A stretch of DNA of 64,000 bases, from positions 148,186,699 through 148,250,698 of the forward strand of contig NC_092050.1 in NCBI RefSeq assembly GCF_003086295.3, given 5' to 3'. This DNA is from Arachis hypogaea (Eukaryota > Streptophyta > Magnoliopsida > Fabales > Fabaceae). Shown piece after piece: positions 1 through 10,471 of this stretch. How positions within the stretch are numbered: the first letter of the stretch is position 1; the number at the start of each line of letters is the position of its first letter. Position numbers and translations under genes: made by a program. The notes under the pieces were generated by a model that searched no databases, was not told the origin of the DNA, and was given only the letters and a program-made list of their open reading frames with translations.

Positions 1-262
1 TCTTAATAAAAAATAAAAAAATTCTTTTTCCCTCATATTTGAACACACCTAAATACTATCACATGTCAGCATGTCCAACCTTATTCTTAACATATATTCT
101 TGAAATGAGTTTAGAAATAATATATATTATTATTTATTAAAATAAAAATATTTTAAATACTTTATATAATTAAAAAACATTAAAAATAGTTAAAAAATTG
201 TATCAAAATATTATTGTAATTTATCTAAAAAATAATTTATATTTTATATATATGCCGTGTGT

Positions 263-428
263 CTGTGTCTTACAAAATTTTAAAATTCGTGTGTCCACAT
301 ATTCCGTGCCGTGTCGTATCCTGTGTCCGTGTCAGTGTTTCTGTGTCTTACAAAATTTTAAAATTCGTGTGTTCACATATTCCGTGTCGTGTCGTATTCT
401 GTGTCCGTGTCAATGTCCATACATCATA
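263..428. repeat. Two-copy tandem repeat, period about 78 bp
   Basis: Two adjacent near-identical units begin CTGTGTCTTACAAAATTTTA at 263 and again at 341. Both continue into a GTGTC/CGTGTCC-rich stretch. The repeat opens a short reading frame, but the amino acids simply repeat and resemble no protein I know. Confidence 0.75.
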
Positions 429-496
429 GGTTATAAGCATTCATTGTCATCTCCTTTTACAATTTAAACCCTAAGAGCATATTTATCATAAGGGAA

Positions 497-678
497 AGTA
501 TAGGTAAATAATGAAAATACTAAACAATGTGAACAATTAATATATCGGATGTTCATTTCACTAAGTGTGCAGATGATTATTCTAATATTAAGATTTAGGT
601 GAATAATTTAGAGATGTAATATATTTTAATTTGATTAATAATTGTTCATGTTGTTCAAAAAAATTATTGATTACCTAA
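497..678. repeat. MITE-like dispersed repeat, copy 1
   Basis: The ends are loosely inverted (TAGGTAAATAAT at the left; the complement of ATTGATTACCTA at the right). The central phrase TCTAATATTAAGATTTAGGT recurs almost exactly at about 52.1 kb in the same orientation. No coding capacity is seen. Confidence 0.5.
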
Positions 679-1175
679 CATTGCCCTTATCATAATTGAT
701 CCTAAGACCAAACAATAGTTCAAAGCCTTGCAATATTCTCTTAAAATTGATCAGTGATTCAAGGTCACATGAACAAAATAGAATTGTGCCATCTACAAAT
801 TGCAAGTGCGTCAATAGAATTATATTTAAGTAACAACGATTTAATTCTAACAAAATATCTCAGTCTATTCAGCATGCTATTTAACACTTTACCAACCAAT
901 ACAAAAAGGAAAGGAGAGAGTAGATCACATTGGCGCAATCCCTTCTGAAGATTGAATGACTTTGTTGCAGTTCCGTTCACTAATACTAACATAGAAGCTA
1001 AAGTCAAGCACCATTTAATTCAATCTCTCCATCGAACTCCAAAATCCATCTTTTTCAGCTCCAAAATCAACTAAGCTCTATCTTGTCTGTGATAGGCTTT
1101 CTAAAAGTCCAGCTTGATTAACCAAGGCGATATCCTTCTTCTTTTACATCCAGTAAACTGACTCACAGGCTATCA
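665..1175 (-). pseudogene. LINE reverse-transcriptase remnant
   Basis: Minus-strand frames at 765-1007 and 671-853 together resemble the middle of a plant LINE (non-LTR retrotransposon) reverse transcriptase. Visible blocks are VLVNGTATKSF followed by KGLRQCDLLSPFLF (usual form KGLRQGDPLSPFLF), then the catalytic block as QFVDGTILFCS, where the expected second Asp of the (Y/A)xDD box is Gly. Upstream, 1010-1170 reads in shifting frames like the preceding finger region (VNQAGLLESLS). Frames change at least twice and the catalytic Asp is lost, so this is a dead fragment. There is no endonuclease or RNase H part nearby. Confidence 0.75.
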
Positions 1176-1428
1176 GCGTTCCATTCACGGTTTTTTTTTT
1201 TTTTTCAAAATATTTAACTATTATTTAATAGTAATTTAGTTTTATCAATAATTGTTAAAATTAAAATTATTATTTTTTTATTCCAATTAAAAGAGCTTTT
1301 TGTCTCTACTAAATTGCATGCTCATATATATGCGTCAATAATTTCGGATCATTTTTAAGTATACACAACTATATGGTTTATCTATATTTAAAATTTTCAG
1401 TCTAATTAAAATGATAAATATTTAATGA

Positions 1429-1802
1429 GTTTGTTTGGGTGCCATTCTTAAAAAAGATCTTTTTTTAAATAAAATTTTTTAAAAGATCTTTTATAAAAAT
1501 AAAAATAATTTTATGTTTGGATATCTCATATAAAAATATCTTTTTATTTATCAATTATATTTTAATAAAATAAAATAAAAGTACTTTTTTGTTCATTTAT
1601 CATGTAAAAATTATTTTTTTAAGAAAGAAAGATCTTTTAAAAAAAGATGTGAATTGTAGCTTCTCAAAAAAAATATTTTTTTTATTTTTCTAGTGTTTTT
1701 TCTTTTATTATTAGAAATTTGCCAAACACACTAAAAAATAAAAAAATATTTTTTCATTAAAAAAAAAGATTTTTTTATCGATTTAATGACACCCAAACAA
1801 AT
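1429..1802. repeat. AT-rich foldback MITE
   Basis: Terminal inverted repeats TTTGTTTGGGTGCCATT (left) and the complement of AATGACACCCAAACAAA (right) enclose ~370 bp of A/T-rich sequence with mirrored AAAAGATCTTTT blocks. No ORF. I could not fix a target-site duplication. Confidence 0.6.
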
Positions 1803-2061
1803 ACTATATTATTTTATTTTATTTTTTATTTTAAATGATACCTCGTTAGTCTTACCACGAGTTAAACGAGTTCTACACTGCTAGTGTACGACTACAACTA
1901 CCAAAAAACGAGTTAAACGAGGGAGCTTTCCATGAATTCAGAAGTCTTTAAAATTCTCATTTAACATGGTGTACATAAGTTTGGTTTTGAAGAATTTTAG
2001 AAAGAAAAAAAAAATTGGTTTAATGTTAATATGAGTTTTTTTATAATGATTAAGTGATTAA

Positions 2062-2380
2062 GGCCCAGTTTGGTAACTAATTTAATTAAGCTCCTTTTGA
2101 TAAAATAACTTAAACAATAAATGACTCTGTTAAAAGTAACTTATAAATAAGTTATTTTGTGTTTGGATTTTTAACTCTAAAAGTGCTTATTTTAAATAAA
2201 TATAATGAAAAGTAGAAGTATTATGAGAGAAGTCATTTTTTTTAACTTCTCTATAATCTCCAAAATAGCTTTTTAGAAAGTTGCAATTTGGTTTTAAAAA
2301 TTGCACCCGACATTAATACTACTACTTTTCATAAGTCAAAAGTTAAAAAAAGCTACTTCTAGAGTTTCCCAAACGGGCCC
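2062..2380. mobile_element. Tourist-like MITE with TAA target duplication
   Basis: The 319-bp element begins GGCCCAGTTTGG and ends CCAAACGGGCCC, an imperfect terminal inverted repeat. It is flanked by TAA at 2059-2061 and TAA at 2381-2383. A 3-bp TWA duplication is the usual mark of PIF/Harbinger-derived Tourist MITEs. The interior is inverted-repeat-like and non-coding. Confidence 0.65.
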
Positions 2381-4487
2381 TAAGCGGAAAAATTATAGAT
2401 TCGTTTGTTTATGCTTATAGAATAAAAAAAAATACTTACTTTATATTTTAAGTCATTTTTTGAAAGAAAATTACAAAGTTATTTTCATATATTTTAAAAA
2501 AATAAATATATCAATTTAGAAAATATAAATTTCTAACTACTATACAAATTTTTGAGATTTTCTATTGCACTGTCCTAAAAATGAGATCAAATTATGTTGG
2601 TGGGTCTAAAAATTTAATTTTATTTTAAAACAAAAAAAATTATACTAACAGTCTAGCTAAATATGTATGTATGTATATGTAAAAAATATTATATATTGTT
2701 CTGAACAAGAATATATAGTATATTGAGAATTTGGTTAAATAAAATTGATACGTTACTAGCTTAACACAAGGGTAACATATATCAGAAAAATGAATGAAGT
2801 CAAAATTCGAAAAATTGATAAATCGTGATACCGAAGCATATACTCAAAGTTGTAAATGCCTAACGGTTACTTAGTGACAATATAATACAGGAAGAGGGAC
2901 TTCGAGGTAAGATACATTCTCTTTACTACAATCATCCCAAAAACACTACTGACTTAAGTATCAGAGTGTCTTTGCAGGTTGTCCTCCCAGTCTGGTGTTA
3001 ACGTGGCTCATGTCAGGGTCTCAGAATCTCGTAAGTTTGTGACCAACCAAAGGTACGAAAATCTGATGCGGAAAAGTCGTCAATTTGCTTCATAAGATCG
3101 AAAATTTGTTTCTTGAACTTTTCTTTCCTAGCATCGGAAGTATTCTTTGCCTTTTTCCGAGTTCCAACTTTGGCTTGAAGGCTTTTATTTCCTTCTAAGG
3201 CTGGCCAATGATTCATTCAAATTTTAAACCTGCAACTTTGCCTCTTTCAAATTTTTTTCTTGTTTTGACAATTCAGATCGGTAGTTAGAAACTTCTTTCT
3301 CGATATCCCTAATATATGTGGCTAAGCGAAGTAACATCTTCTGAACTCGAGGCAGAGTCTCATCAAAAGGAAGTTTTGCTAAACCAGATTTAGTCATATC
3401 AATTAGGAGATACTCATCGATGAATTCAGGAGCTTGAAACTCTTTTTCCAAAATACAATTAAAAGAAGTCAGAAGAGAAGTTCATGCTGCTTCAATATGA
3501 ATTTTCTTTTTTTTTTTTTCTCTTTTTGGGAGAATTGGTGGGAGAAAGATCTTTTACATTATGAACCTCGAGACCAGTCCCTGAGTCAAATTTTGGAGGA
3601 GGAGAAATATTGCTCATCGTGGTAGAAGAAGAAATTATGTATCCACTACCTGGATTAGTAACAATGTTAGCCTCGGAAGAAGCCAACCTCCTTCTCATTG
3701 CTATGGTAGCTTCCAGACCTCCAGCCATGTCAACTACCAGGAAGGAGCAAAAGATCATTAAGTCGGTATGTAGTAAAAAAATAAAAAAAACTACATAAAA
3801 ATATTTACCAATGACATTTTGAACAGCATGCTCGTCAGTCAGAATGGTTCGAAGACTCAAAAGTTGACAATTTCAGAGTTCTAAAAGCCTTTGGATACTT
3901 GCGAACTCAGAAGCATTGACGCCTTGAAGTTGGATCTTAGAGGACGACACATTAAAGTTCTAATACAAGTTAAACCTTTTTTTAATTTTTTATAATCAGA
4001 AAAAAAGGTGTTGTTCCCTCTATTCTTTCAACTTGAAAGAATCTCTTCTTAAAATCATGATAGGATTCTTCGAAAAAGTTGAAGATTCTCTTATTTGGGT
4101 TGCATCGGAAGGAGATAAACCCTCGATCTTGAGAGCTAAAGGGCATGGTTAGGTTGAAAAAATAAAAGAAGACTCTATAAGAGATATTTTGTCCAAAGAA
4201 AGAACACAACAACTCAAAGCTTCAGATGATAGCCCAAGTGTTTGGATGAAGTTGTGATGAGGCACATCCTGTATAGCTAAGAATATCTTATTGAAAGAGT
4301 GTGAAGGGAAGACGGACTCCAAGACGAGTAAACAGCGTCTCGTACATCTATAATCAATCAGGTTGGAAAACTGCATGGTGGTTAAAGTAGCAAAGACGAT
4401 TGTTCTGGCTTAGGACAGAAATGACGTACAAGTTTTCGATATCAGAATTAAAGATAACATTGGCTTCTCATAACGCATCCAGCTCAT

Positions 4488-6893
4488 CACTACAAGAAAA
4501 ACGCTAAGTACCATTGGATTTATTGGCAGATTTACTAAACAAATCCGCTGGTAATATGTTTATCGTCGGAATAAATTTGACGGCATAAACTTTGTTGGTA
4601 ATTGTTTATCGACAGATTTTTTCGTCCGCCGCTAATTATCGTTGAAAAATTTCCGCTAATAATTTTTACCGTCGGATTTTTTCCCAATAAATCTGACGGC
4701 AACATATTATTAAATAATAATTAATTAATTACTACTGGTGGATTTAACTGTCAATAAACTTAAATTTTAAATTTTTTAAAAAAATTGTTTAAAAATTAAT
4801 ATACAATTTTAAATATTTAAATTCAATAATTTCTAAACTAAAAATACAACACTAATTAACTTAAAAAATAATTAACTAAGATAATAACAAACTTAAAAAA
4901 TTAATAACAATAAAAAATAAGTCAATAATTAACTTAGAAAATAAATAAGTTAAGATTAACTTAGATAATTAACAACAATCAACTAACTAACTCAAAAAAT
5001 AATTAACTCAGATAATAATACACTTAAAAAATTGACAACAATAAGTCAATAATTAATACAAAAAATAAATAAATTAAGATTAACTCAGACAATTAAAAAC
5101 TATTAACTAATTAACTCAAAAAATAATTAACTTAGATAATAATAAACTTAGAAAATTAACAATAATAAATAATAAGTCAATAATTAACTCAAAAAATAAT
5201 GAACTCAGATAATAATAAACTCACAAAATTAATAACATAAACAATAAGTCAATAATTAACTTAAAAAAAAGTTAAGATTAATTTGGACAATTAACAATAA
5301 TCAACTAATTAACTCAGAAAATAATTAACTCAGATAATAATACACTAAAAAAATTAACACCAATAACAATAAGTCAATAATTAACTCATAAAATAAACAA
5401 GTTAAGATTAACTCAGACAATTAACAACAATCAACTACTTAACTCAGAAGACAATTAACTCAGATAATAATAAATTTAGAAAATTAACAACAATAAATAA
5501 TAAGTCAATAATTAACTCAGAAAATAAATAAGTTAAAATTAACTCAGACAATTAACAACAATCAACTAATTAACTCAGAAAATAATTAACTCAGGTAATA
5601 GTAAACTTAGAAAATTAACAACATAAACGATAAGTCAATAATTAACTCATAAAATAAACAAGTTAAGATTAACTCAAATAATTAACAACAATAAACTAAT
5701 CAACTCAGATAATAATAAACTTAGAAAATTAACAACAATATATAATAAGTCAATAATTAATTTAGAAAATAAATAAATTAATAAGATTAACTTAGCCAAT
5801 TAACAACAATTAACTAATTAACTCAAAAAATAATTAACTCAGACAACACCAGAATAGAAATTAGAACAATGCAGTTAGAGATCTTAAACTTGTAGAATAA
5901 TAAACAGAAATTAGAACAATAAACAGAAATCATAATAATAAACACAAAATGATCAAAACAAAATTCAAAATCAGAATCATAAACAAAATTTTAAATCCAG
6001 AATTATCAAAACAGAATTAAAAAATCCTAAATCAAAATAGGATTAAAAAAAACCATAAATCTAAACTAATACATGAACTAAATCTAAAAAATAATTAAAT
6101 ATCTAATACAAACATCGTAATTGCAAATTTTCTAATACAATAACAAATTAAATTTAGATAAATTAGAGTTTAGGGTTTAACTACCCAAAACTAATTAGTG
6201 AATTGTCTGGAGATAGTGGCAATGCAAAGGACATTTCTGGCGTGGTGGTAGCACAGATGGCAAAGTGGCGACGGTGGTGACCAACCGACAAAGCTGCATT
6301 TAGATTTTTTTAAATAAATTAAAAAATAATAGGAAGAAGGGGGAAGACAATATACCTAGAGGGAGGAAGGAGGCAACTCTGGCGACACAGAGAACAACAG
6401 CAATAGTGATGGCTACAGTGACGGCAGCAACAGTGGCGGGAGCGACAAAAACGACAACGATAGAGTGGCCAACGCGATGCAAGGAGATCAAGTAGTCTTT
6501 GAATGCTGTTGGTAGTGGCCGACGCTGGTGGAAGGAATGCCAGAGGTGGTTTGTGGGAGAGAGAAAACGGGAGGGAGAGAGAAAGGAAAAAGTTAGAGAG
6601 AGAGTAGTTCAAAAATGAGGGAGAAGGGTTCGCAATTCGAATTTAGGGCAAGATTACCAGTAATACTTAACGCAGTGTTGCACTAATTCGGATTACCGGT
6701 GGATTTATCTGCTGATAAATCCGATGGTAATGATCGCGCCAATTCACCCTCCCCCCTCCCAACAATTATTACCGGCGAATTTACCGTCAAAAGTTAAATC
6801 TAACGGTAATTTTTTACCTGATGAATTTATTGCCAAATCTACCGTTAATGTCTGCCGCTAAATCTGGCGATATTCAGCGTTTTTCTTGTAGTG
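4488..6893. mobile_element. Non-autonomous CACTA (En/Spm) element, complete
   Basis: An 18-bp perfect terminal inverted repeat, CACTACAAGAAAAACGCT, starts at 4488 and its complement ends at 6893. The 3-bp target duplication CAT lies at 4485-4487 and 6894-6896. The 2406-bp element has short subterminal motifs of the type ACCGTCGGATTTTTT / AATCCGCTGGTAAT in both orientations (4500-4700, 6690-6880). It has a minisatellite core (4850-5850) and a GC-richer 6190-6640 block with only low-complexity frames. No transposase is encoded, so it must have been mobilised in trans. It interrupts the gag-like gene at 6894/4487. Confidence 0.92.
4850..5850. repeat. Minisatellite inside the CACTA element, about 125-bp period
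   Basis: The phrase GTCAATAATTAA recurs near 4921, 5045, 5176, 5248, 5373, 5503, 5631 and 5748. Spacings are mostly 117-131 bp, with one short 72-bp unit. Units are built from TTAACTCAGA / AATAATAAACTTAG words and are almost free of G. About eight copies. Confidence 0.85.
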
Positions 6894-7732
6894 CATCTTG
6901 GATGATGGTGGAGGCAGGAGATTTCACCTCTTCCAAAACCCAGGAATAAGGATCCACTTGCCAAGTTGGATTAGGATTTAGAGCAGGTCTAGATGACGAC
7001 ATATCAACTCTCGCAATCAATAATTATCTTCTTCCTCGACATCTCGGATAGACCTATAGGAGCACCATCACTACGTTACGAAAAGGAAAGTTCCATAAAA
7101 CACTAAGGGGACCCAGAAAAAACCCAGAAAAAGTTCTACGATTTTTTCTAAATTTCACTAATGTTCAAAGTAAGAGGAGAGCTAAATAGTGGTACCCTTA
7201 CTAAAACATAAACATACATATTTGATAGACTAAATTATAAAACTACATATCTATAATCACATAAAACCATCAAAATAGGGGCAATAAACTATTCATCTAG
7301 GTTGATGGAATTAGAATAACAAATATAATTTGAAAAGTGGAACAGAAAAATTAAGTTTCCATACCTGAATAAAAGGTATTGCTGCAAATGTATAGCAGAA
7401 ATGACAAGTACACCATTTTTAAAAGACCCAATAGCACTGTAAGAGTGAAAGAACTTAAAATTTTTTTCACAAGGGTTGTAGGTTTCTTCGAATAGGAGAA
7501 AAGATTTTCTTTCGAAGAAAGGGATAAAAATGAAAAGTAAAATTAAAGAGGAGTTTTTATTAATAAAGATTAAATGCAGCATTGATTGATAAAAAGAGAA
7601 AACTGACGATTCGAAAATTAAAAAATGTTACAACCGCTTGAAGAAGAACAAAAAATTCAAATGGGATTAGTCCATTAAATTCGGATTCACTTGATAAAAT
7701 CGTAAGTAAAAAACCTAAGTTAGAGTACTTTT
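6894..7732. other. 5' part of the gag-like gene and leader of the LTR-flanked element
   Basis: 6894-7003 encodes the N-terminus of the gag-like protein on minus. From 7004 to 7732 I see no gene; the frame at 7289-7582 has no recognisable motif. The stretch corresponds to the leader between the right LTR remnant and the gag-like start codon. No clear primer-binding site is visible. Confidence 0.4.
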
Positions 7733-8005
7733 CTAGACAAGAATAGTATACTGAGAATCCGGTTAAAATGAAATTGATATGTTACCAGCTTAACACAAGG
7801 ATAATAACGTATATTAGAAAAATGAATGGAGTTATAACTTAAAAAATTGATAAATTGTGATACTGAAATATATACTCAAGGTTGTAAATGTCTAATAATT
7901 ACTTAGTGACAATAATATAATACAGGAAGAGAAAAATCTTAAGGCTACGTCCTCCTCTCTATAATCATCCAAAAAGTACTACTAACTTAAGTATTGAAAT
8001 ATTTT

Positions 8006-8239
8006 GAGAAAATACTCAGTTTAGTTCCTGAAATTACATTCAAGCCTCAATTTAGTTCTTAAAATTTCAATTGCCTCAATTTAATTTTTAAACTTTTCAA
8101 AATTTAATCACGTTAGTTCCTGTGATAATTTCCGTCACAGAGTCAATTAAAAATTTAGGGACTAAATTGAAAAAATTAAAACTTTAAAAACTAAATTAAA
8201 ACTCGAGTATAATTTCAGGACCAAACTGAATATTTTCTC
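8006..8239. mobile_element. MITE with 9-bp target duplication
   Basis: The ends match as inverted repeats: GAGAAAATACTCAGTTTAG at the left and the complement of CAAACTGAATATTTTCTC at the right. The duplication AAATATTTT is perfect at 7997-8005 and 8240-8248. The 9-bp size points to a Mutator-type MITE. The interior is AT-rich with inverted TTTAGTTCCT / AGGACCAAA words. It sits inside the right LTR remnant of the 2.7-8.6 kb element. Confidence 0.8.
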
Positions 8240-8580
8240 AAATATTTTTCAAGTTATCCTCATGACCTAAATTTGTGACCAACCAAAGGTACCAACATAT
8301 ATATATATACTCAGGCTTCTGACTCCCCCTATTCTGATTCATAAGGCCCGCTAACCGAGCTCATCAATCAAAACAAAGGGGCTCCCTCAGCTTTCTGGTC
8401 CAATCAGATCTACCTCGCCCTATCAAAAGGCTGGTGCCTCGTTTCCGTGTTCGGGGGTTCCTTGATCTTAAGGTGTCAAGGCCATTAATAGCCTAGGACT
8501 AATAGCAGTTCTATCGGACCGTTAATATCTTGGATAGCAGTCCGTCCTATATTACAAAACCCAAATTGCGAAAAATTCTT

Positions 8581-10140
8581 TCTTTTTTTAAATGGGCCTT
8601 TTTTTACTATATATATATATATATATGCATGCTACTATATATTAAAAATATTTTTAATTAAAACTTTATTAAAAAGATAATATAGTTAGTATATAATTAA
8701 TCATTATATTTTATAGTTTATAATAATAAGTAAGTATATAATAAAATGATTATACCTCATAATTGTTAAAAAAACCATGTTTTATAAATTATTATAATTT
8801 AAAAAACACCATATACCAAATACTTTATCTTGACACTCGTATATAAGTATAGCTGTTAGTAATTAATTATATATTTAAATTATTTGTTAATTAACAAAAT
8901 AAAGAAAACACATATTTAATTATTAAAAAAATACTGATGTTAAAACAGTATTATTATTATAAAAAGTGTAATTGTGTAAACATAGTAAAATTGTTATAAT
9001 TTTACATGAAAAAAATGCTTATATATTTATCATATTAAATAATTAATTGATATTAATTATAATAAAAAAGTATTCCTATAAATATATCAAAATATAAAAC
9101 ATTCTTTTGTTTTTGCTTCTACAAAAGTATTCTTGTTGACTACAGAAACAAACGAGCAATATATATCATCCTCCTTGCCAACTTAAGAATTTTTTTTTTC
9201 CAAAGAAACTTAAGAACTGAATTCATATGCATTTTCCCCCTAAATATTCGTCTGTATTAATTAAGACAATATTTTAAGCTTAGCCTTTTTCAGCACTATA
9301 CTACTATTACAATTAAGAGACTTTTCTTATAATTATGAATTTTAAGGGGACGTTTGGTTTGTATTTTTTTAAAATATTTTTTATTTTTTAGATTTTATAA
9401 AAATAATAAAAATAAAAAATATTAAAAATAAAACAAAAAATAAAAACACAAACGGAATGCACCATAATTTTTTTTTTTATTTGAAGGGACACTCTACTTA
9501 TATCCACAATTGCATTTTAATGCGGCGGGAAAACATGCCTACCCAAACAAATTTTCTTGCCACCACATATATATAATATTGAAGTATAATCTCGCATCAT
9601 TCATTCTTTTCTATTTTCTCCCCATTTTTCTTTTTCCTTCTCCACAGGCAATATAATTCAATCACCTGTTAGAAAAAGCAATGAAAAATAATTTAAAAAG
9701 CGTAATCAGTAATTGTTTTATTTTTCATAATTTTTTAAAGTATATAGAAATAAATGTTATGTCATGATAATAACATGGCTGCAACTTGTAAAAAACTAAA
9801 AATGTAAACAGTAACACACACTTCAAATCTAAATAACATTTATCGTTACGTTCACGTTAATAATGGTGGCAAATTTTGTTTCCATTAAAAGAGTTTCCCA
9901 ATGTTTTTATTTTGCTGAGTTCACGCAAAAATTTATAAATAATATTTTAATCAAGAAAAACAAAAAGATTAACATTAACATTTCAAATAAGTACTCTCTA
10001 GTTAGGACTAAATCGAAACTAGAACTTTCAACATTGTCTTTTACCTGTAATCATAATCCAAATACTGTTCCAGCTCCAGTTCGAAGGTAGAAGTGGGAAA
10101 AAAAGTAAAACTGAAAAAGTGAGGTGGACACAGACCCACA
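8581..10140. other. AT-rich intergenic region upstream of NYC1
   Basis: No gene is visible. It contains AT microsatellites (e.g. 8608-8626). At about 9350-9465 there is a small foldback whose left end, GGGGACGTTTGGTTTGTATT, is loosely inverted against ACACAAACGGAATGCACC. That block may be a short MITE. Confidence 0.4.
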
Positions 10141-10143
10141 TTG

Positions 10144-10188
10144 CCACGTGTCAACCAATCCAATGAAGATGAGGTTTCTGTAACGTGT
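10144..10188 (+). promoter_or_regulatory. G-box/ABRE-type motifs upstream of NYC1
   Basis: CCACGTGTC (palindromic G-box core CACGTG at 10145-10150) lies about 320 bp before the NYC1 start codon. A second ACGT core, TAACGTGTGG, follows at 10181-10190, and CCAAT words lie between. Such elements bind bZIP (ABF/ABI5) and bHLH (PIF) factors, which are known regulators of NYC1 in dark- and ABA-induced senescence. Use of these particular sites is inferred. Confidence 0.5.
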
Positions 10189-10471
10189 GGTCATCACACT
10201 CAACTCAGTTCCTTCTTACGTTTGTACATGTCCCACTTGAATCGGTGGTTTCTTTCCCTTGAGATATTTTCTCTCTTTTCATATACTCTAGCCACAAAAT
10301 TACAAAAACATTGTTTTCATTTTTCACCAACAATGGATAACAATAAATAAACCTGAACGAAGCCACTCAAAATTCAACAGTTTTTCTTATTTTTTCAGTA
10401 TTCACCAAACTTGTTCTAACATTTTCTTTTGTGGTTTGTTCCATGAACTTTGGATCTGCTGAATTCTAACT

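Larger units (their letters stand above)
3013..7003 (-). pseudogene. Gag-like TE gene (Transposase_28-type), split by a CACTA element
   Basis: The gene starts on minus at 7003 (MSSSRPALNPNPTWQVDP) and runs to 6894. It resumes at 4487 after the CACTA insertion and continues in broken frames to ~3013. The stretch at ~4180-4340 reads ETLFTRLGVRLPFT then SQLHPNTWAII. That resembles the N-terminal domain of plant 'putative gypsy type transposon' proteins (PF04195 type), followed by FISFRCNPNKRIFNFFEESY at ~4060-4125. Downstream, 3224-3451 is a lysine/glutamate-rich probable coiled coil (FIDEYLLIDMTKSGLAKLPF start), and 3013-3216 is the C-terminus. Several in-frame stops are present. Family assignment is from memory of the motif order; the molecular role is not known. 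Confidence 0.6.
2697..8580 (-). mobile_element. Decayed LTR-flanked retroelement with gag-like gene
   Basis: Two direct repeats bracket a gag-like pseudogene: ~2697-3055 and ~7733-8305. They share long blocks such as AGCTTAACACAAGG, AATTGATAAAT and TTTGTGACCAACCAAAGGTA, and look like old LTR remnants. The right copy continues for another ~270 bp (to ~8580) with unique LTR-like sequence lost from the left. No integrase or reverse transcriptase is seen, so it was non-autonomous or is internally deleted. A CACTA element (4488-6893) and a MITE (8006-8239) inserted later. The exact outer borders and any target duplication are unresolved. Confidence 0.55.

Noticed and set aside
4850..5850. CRISPR-like array
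   Set aside because: Units are contiguous and degenerate with no unique spacers, in a plant nuclear context; it is a minisatellite.
6300..6612. Ser/Leu- and Val/Ala-rich frames in the CACTA element, considered as a captured gene
   Set aside because: Low-complexity triplet-like sequence, overlapping frames equally open, no recognisable domain.
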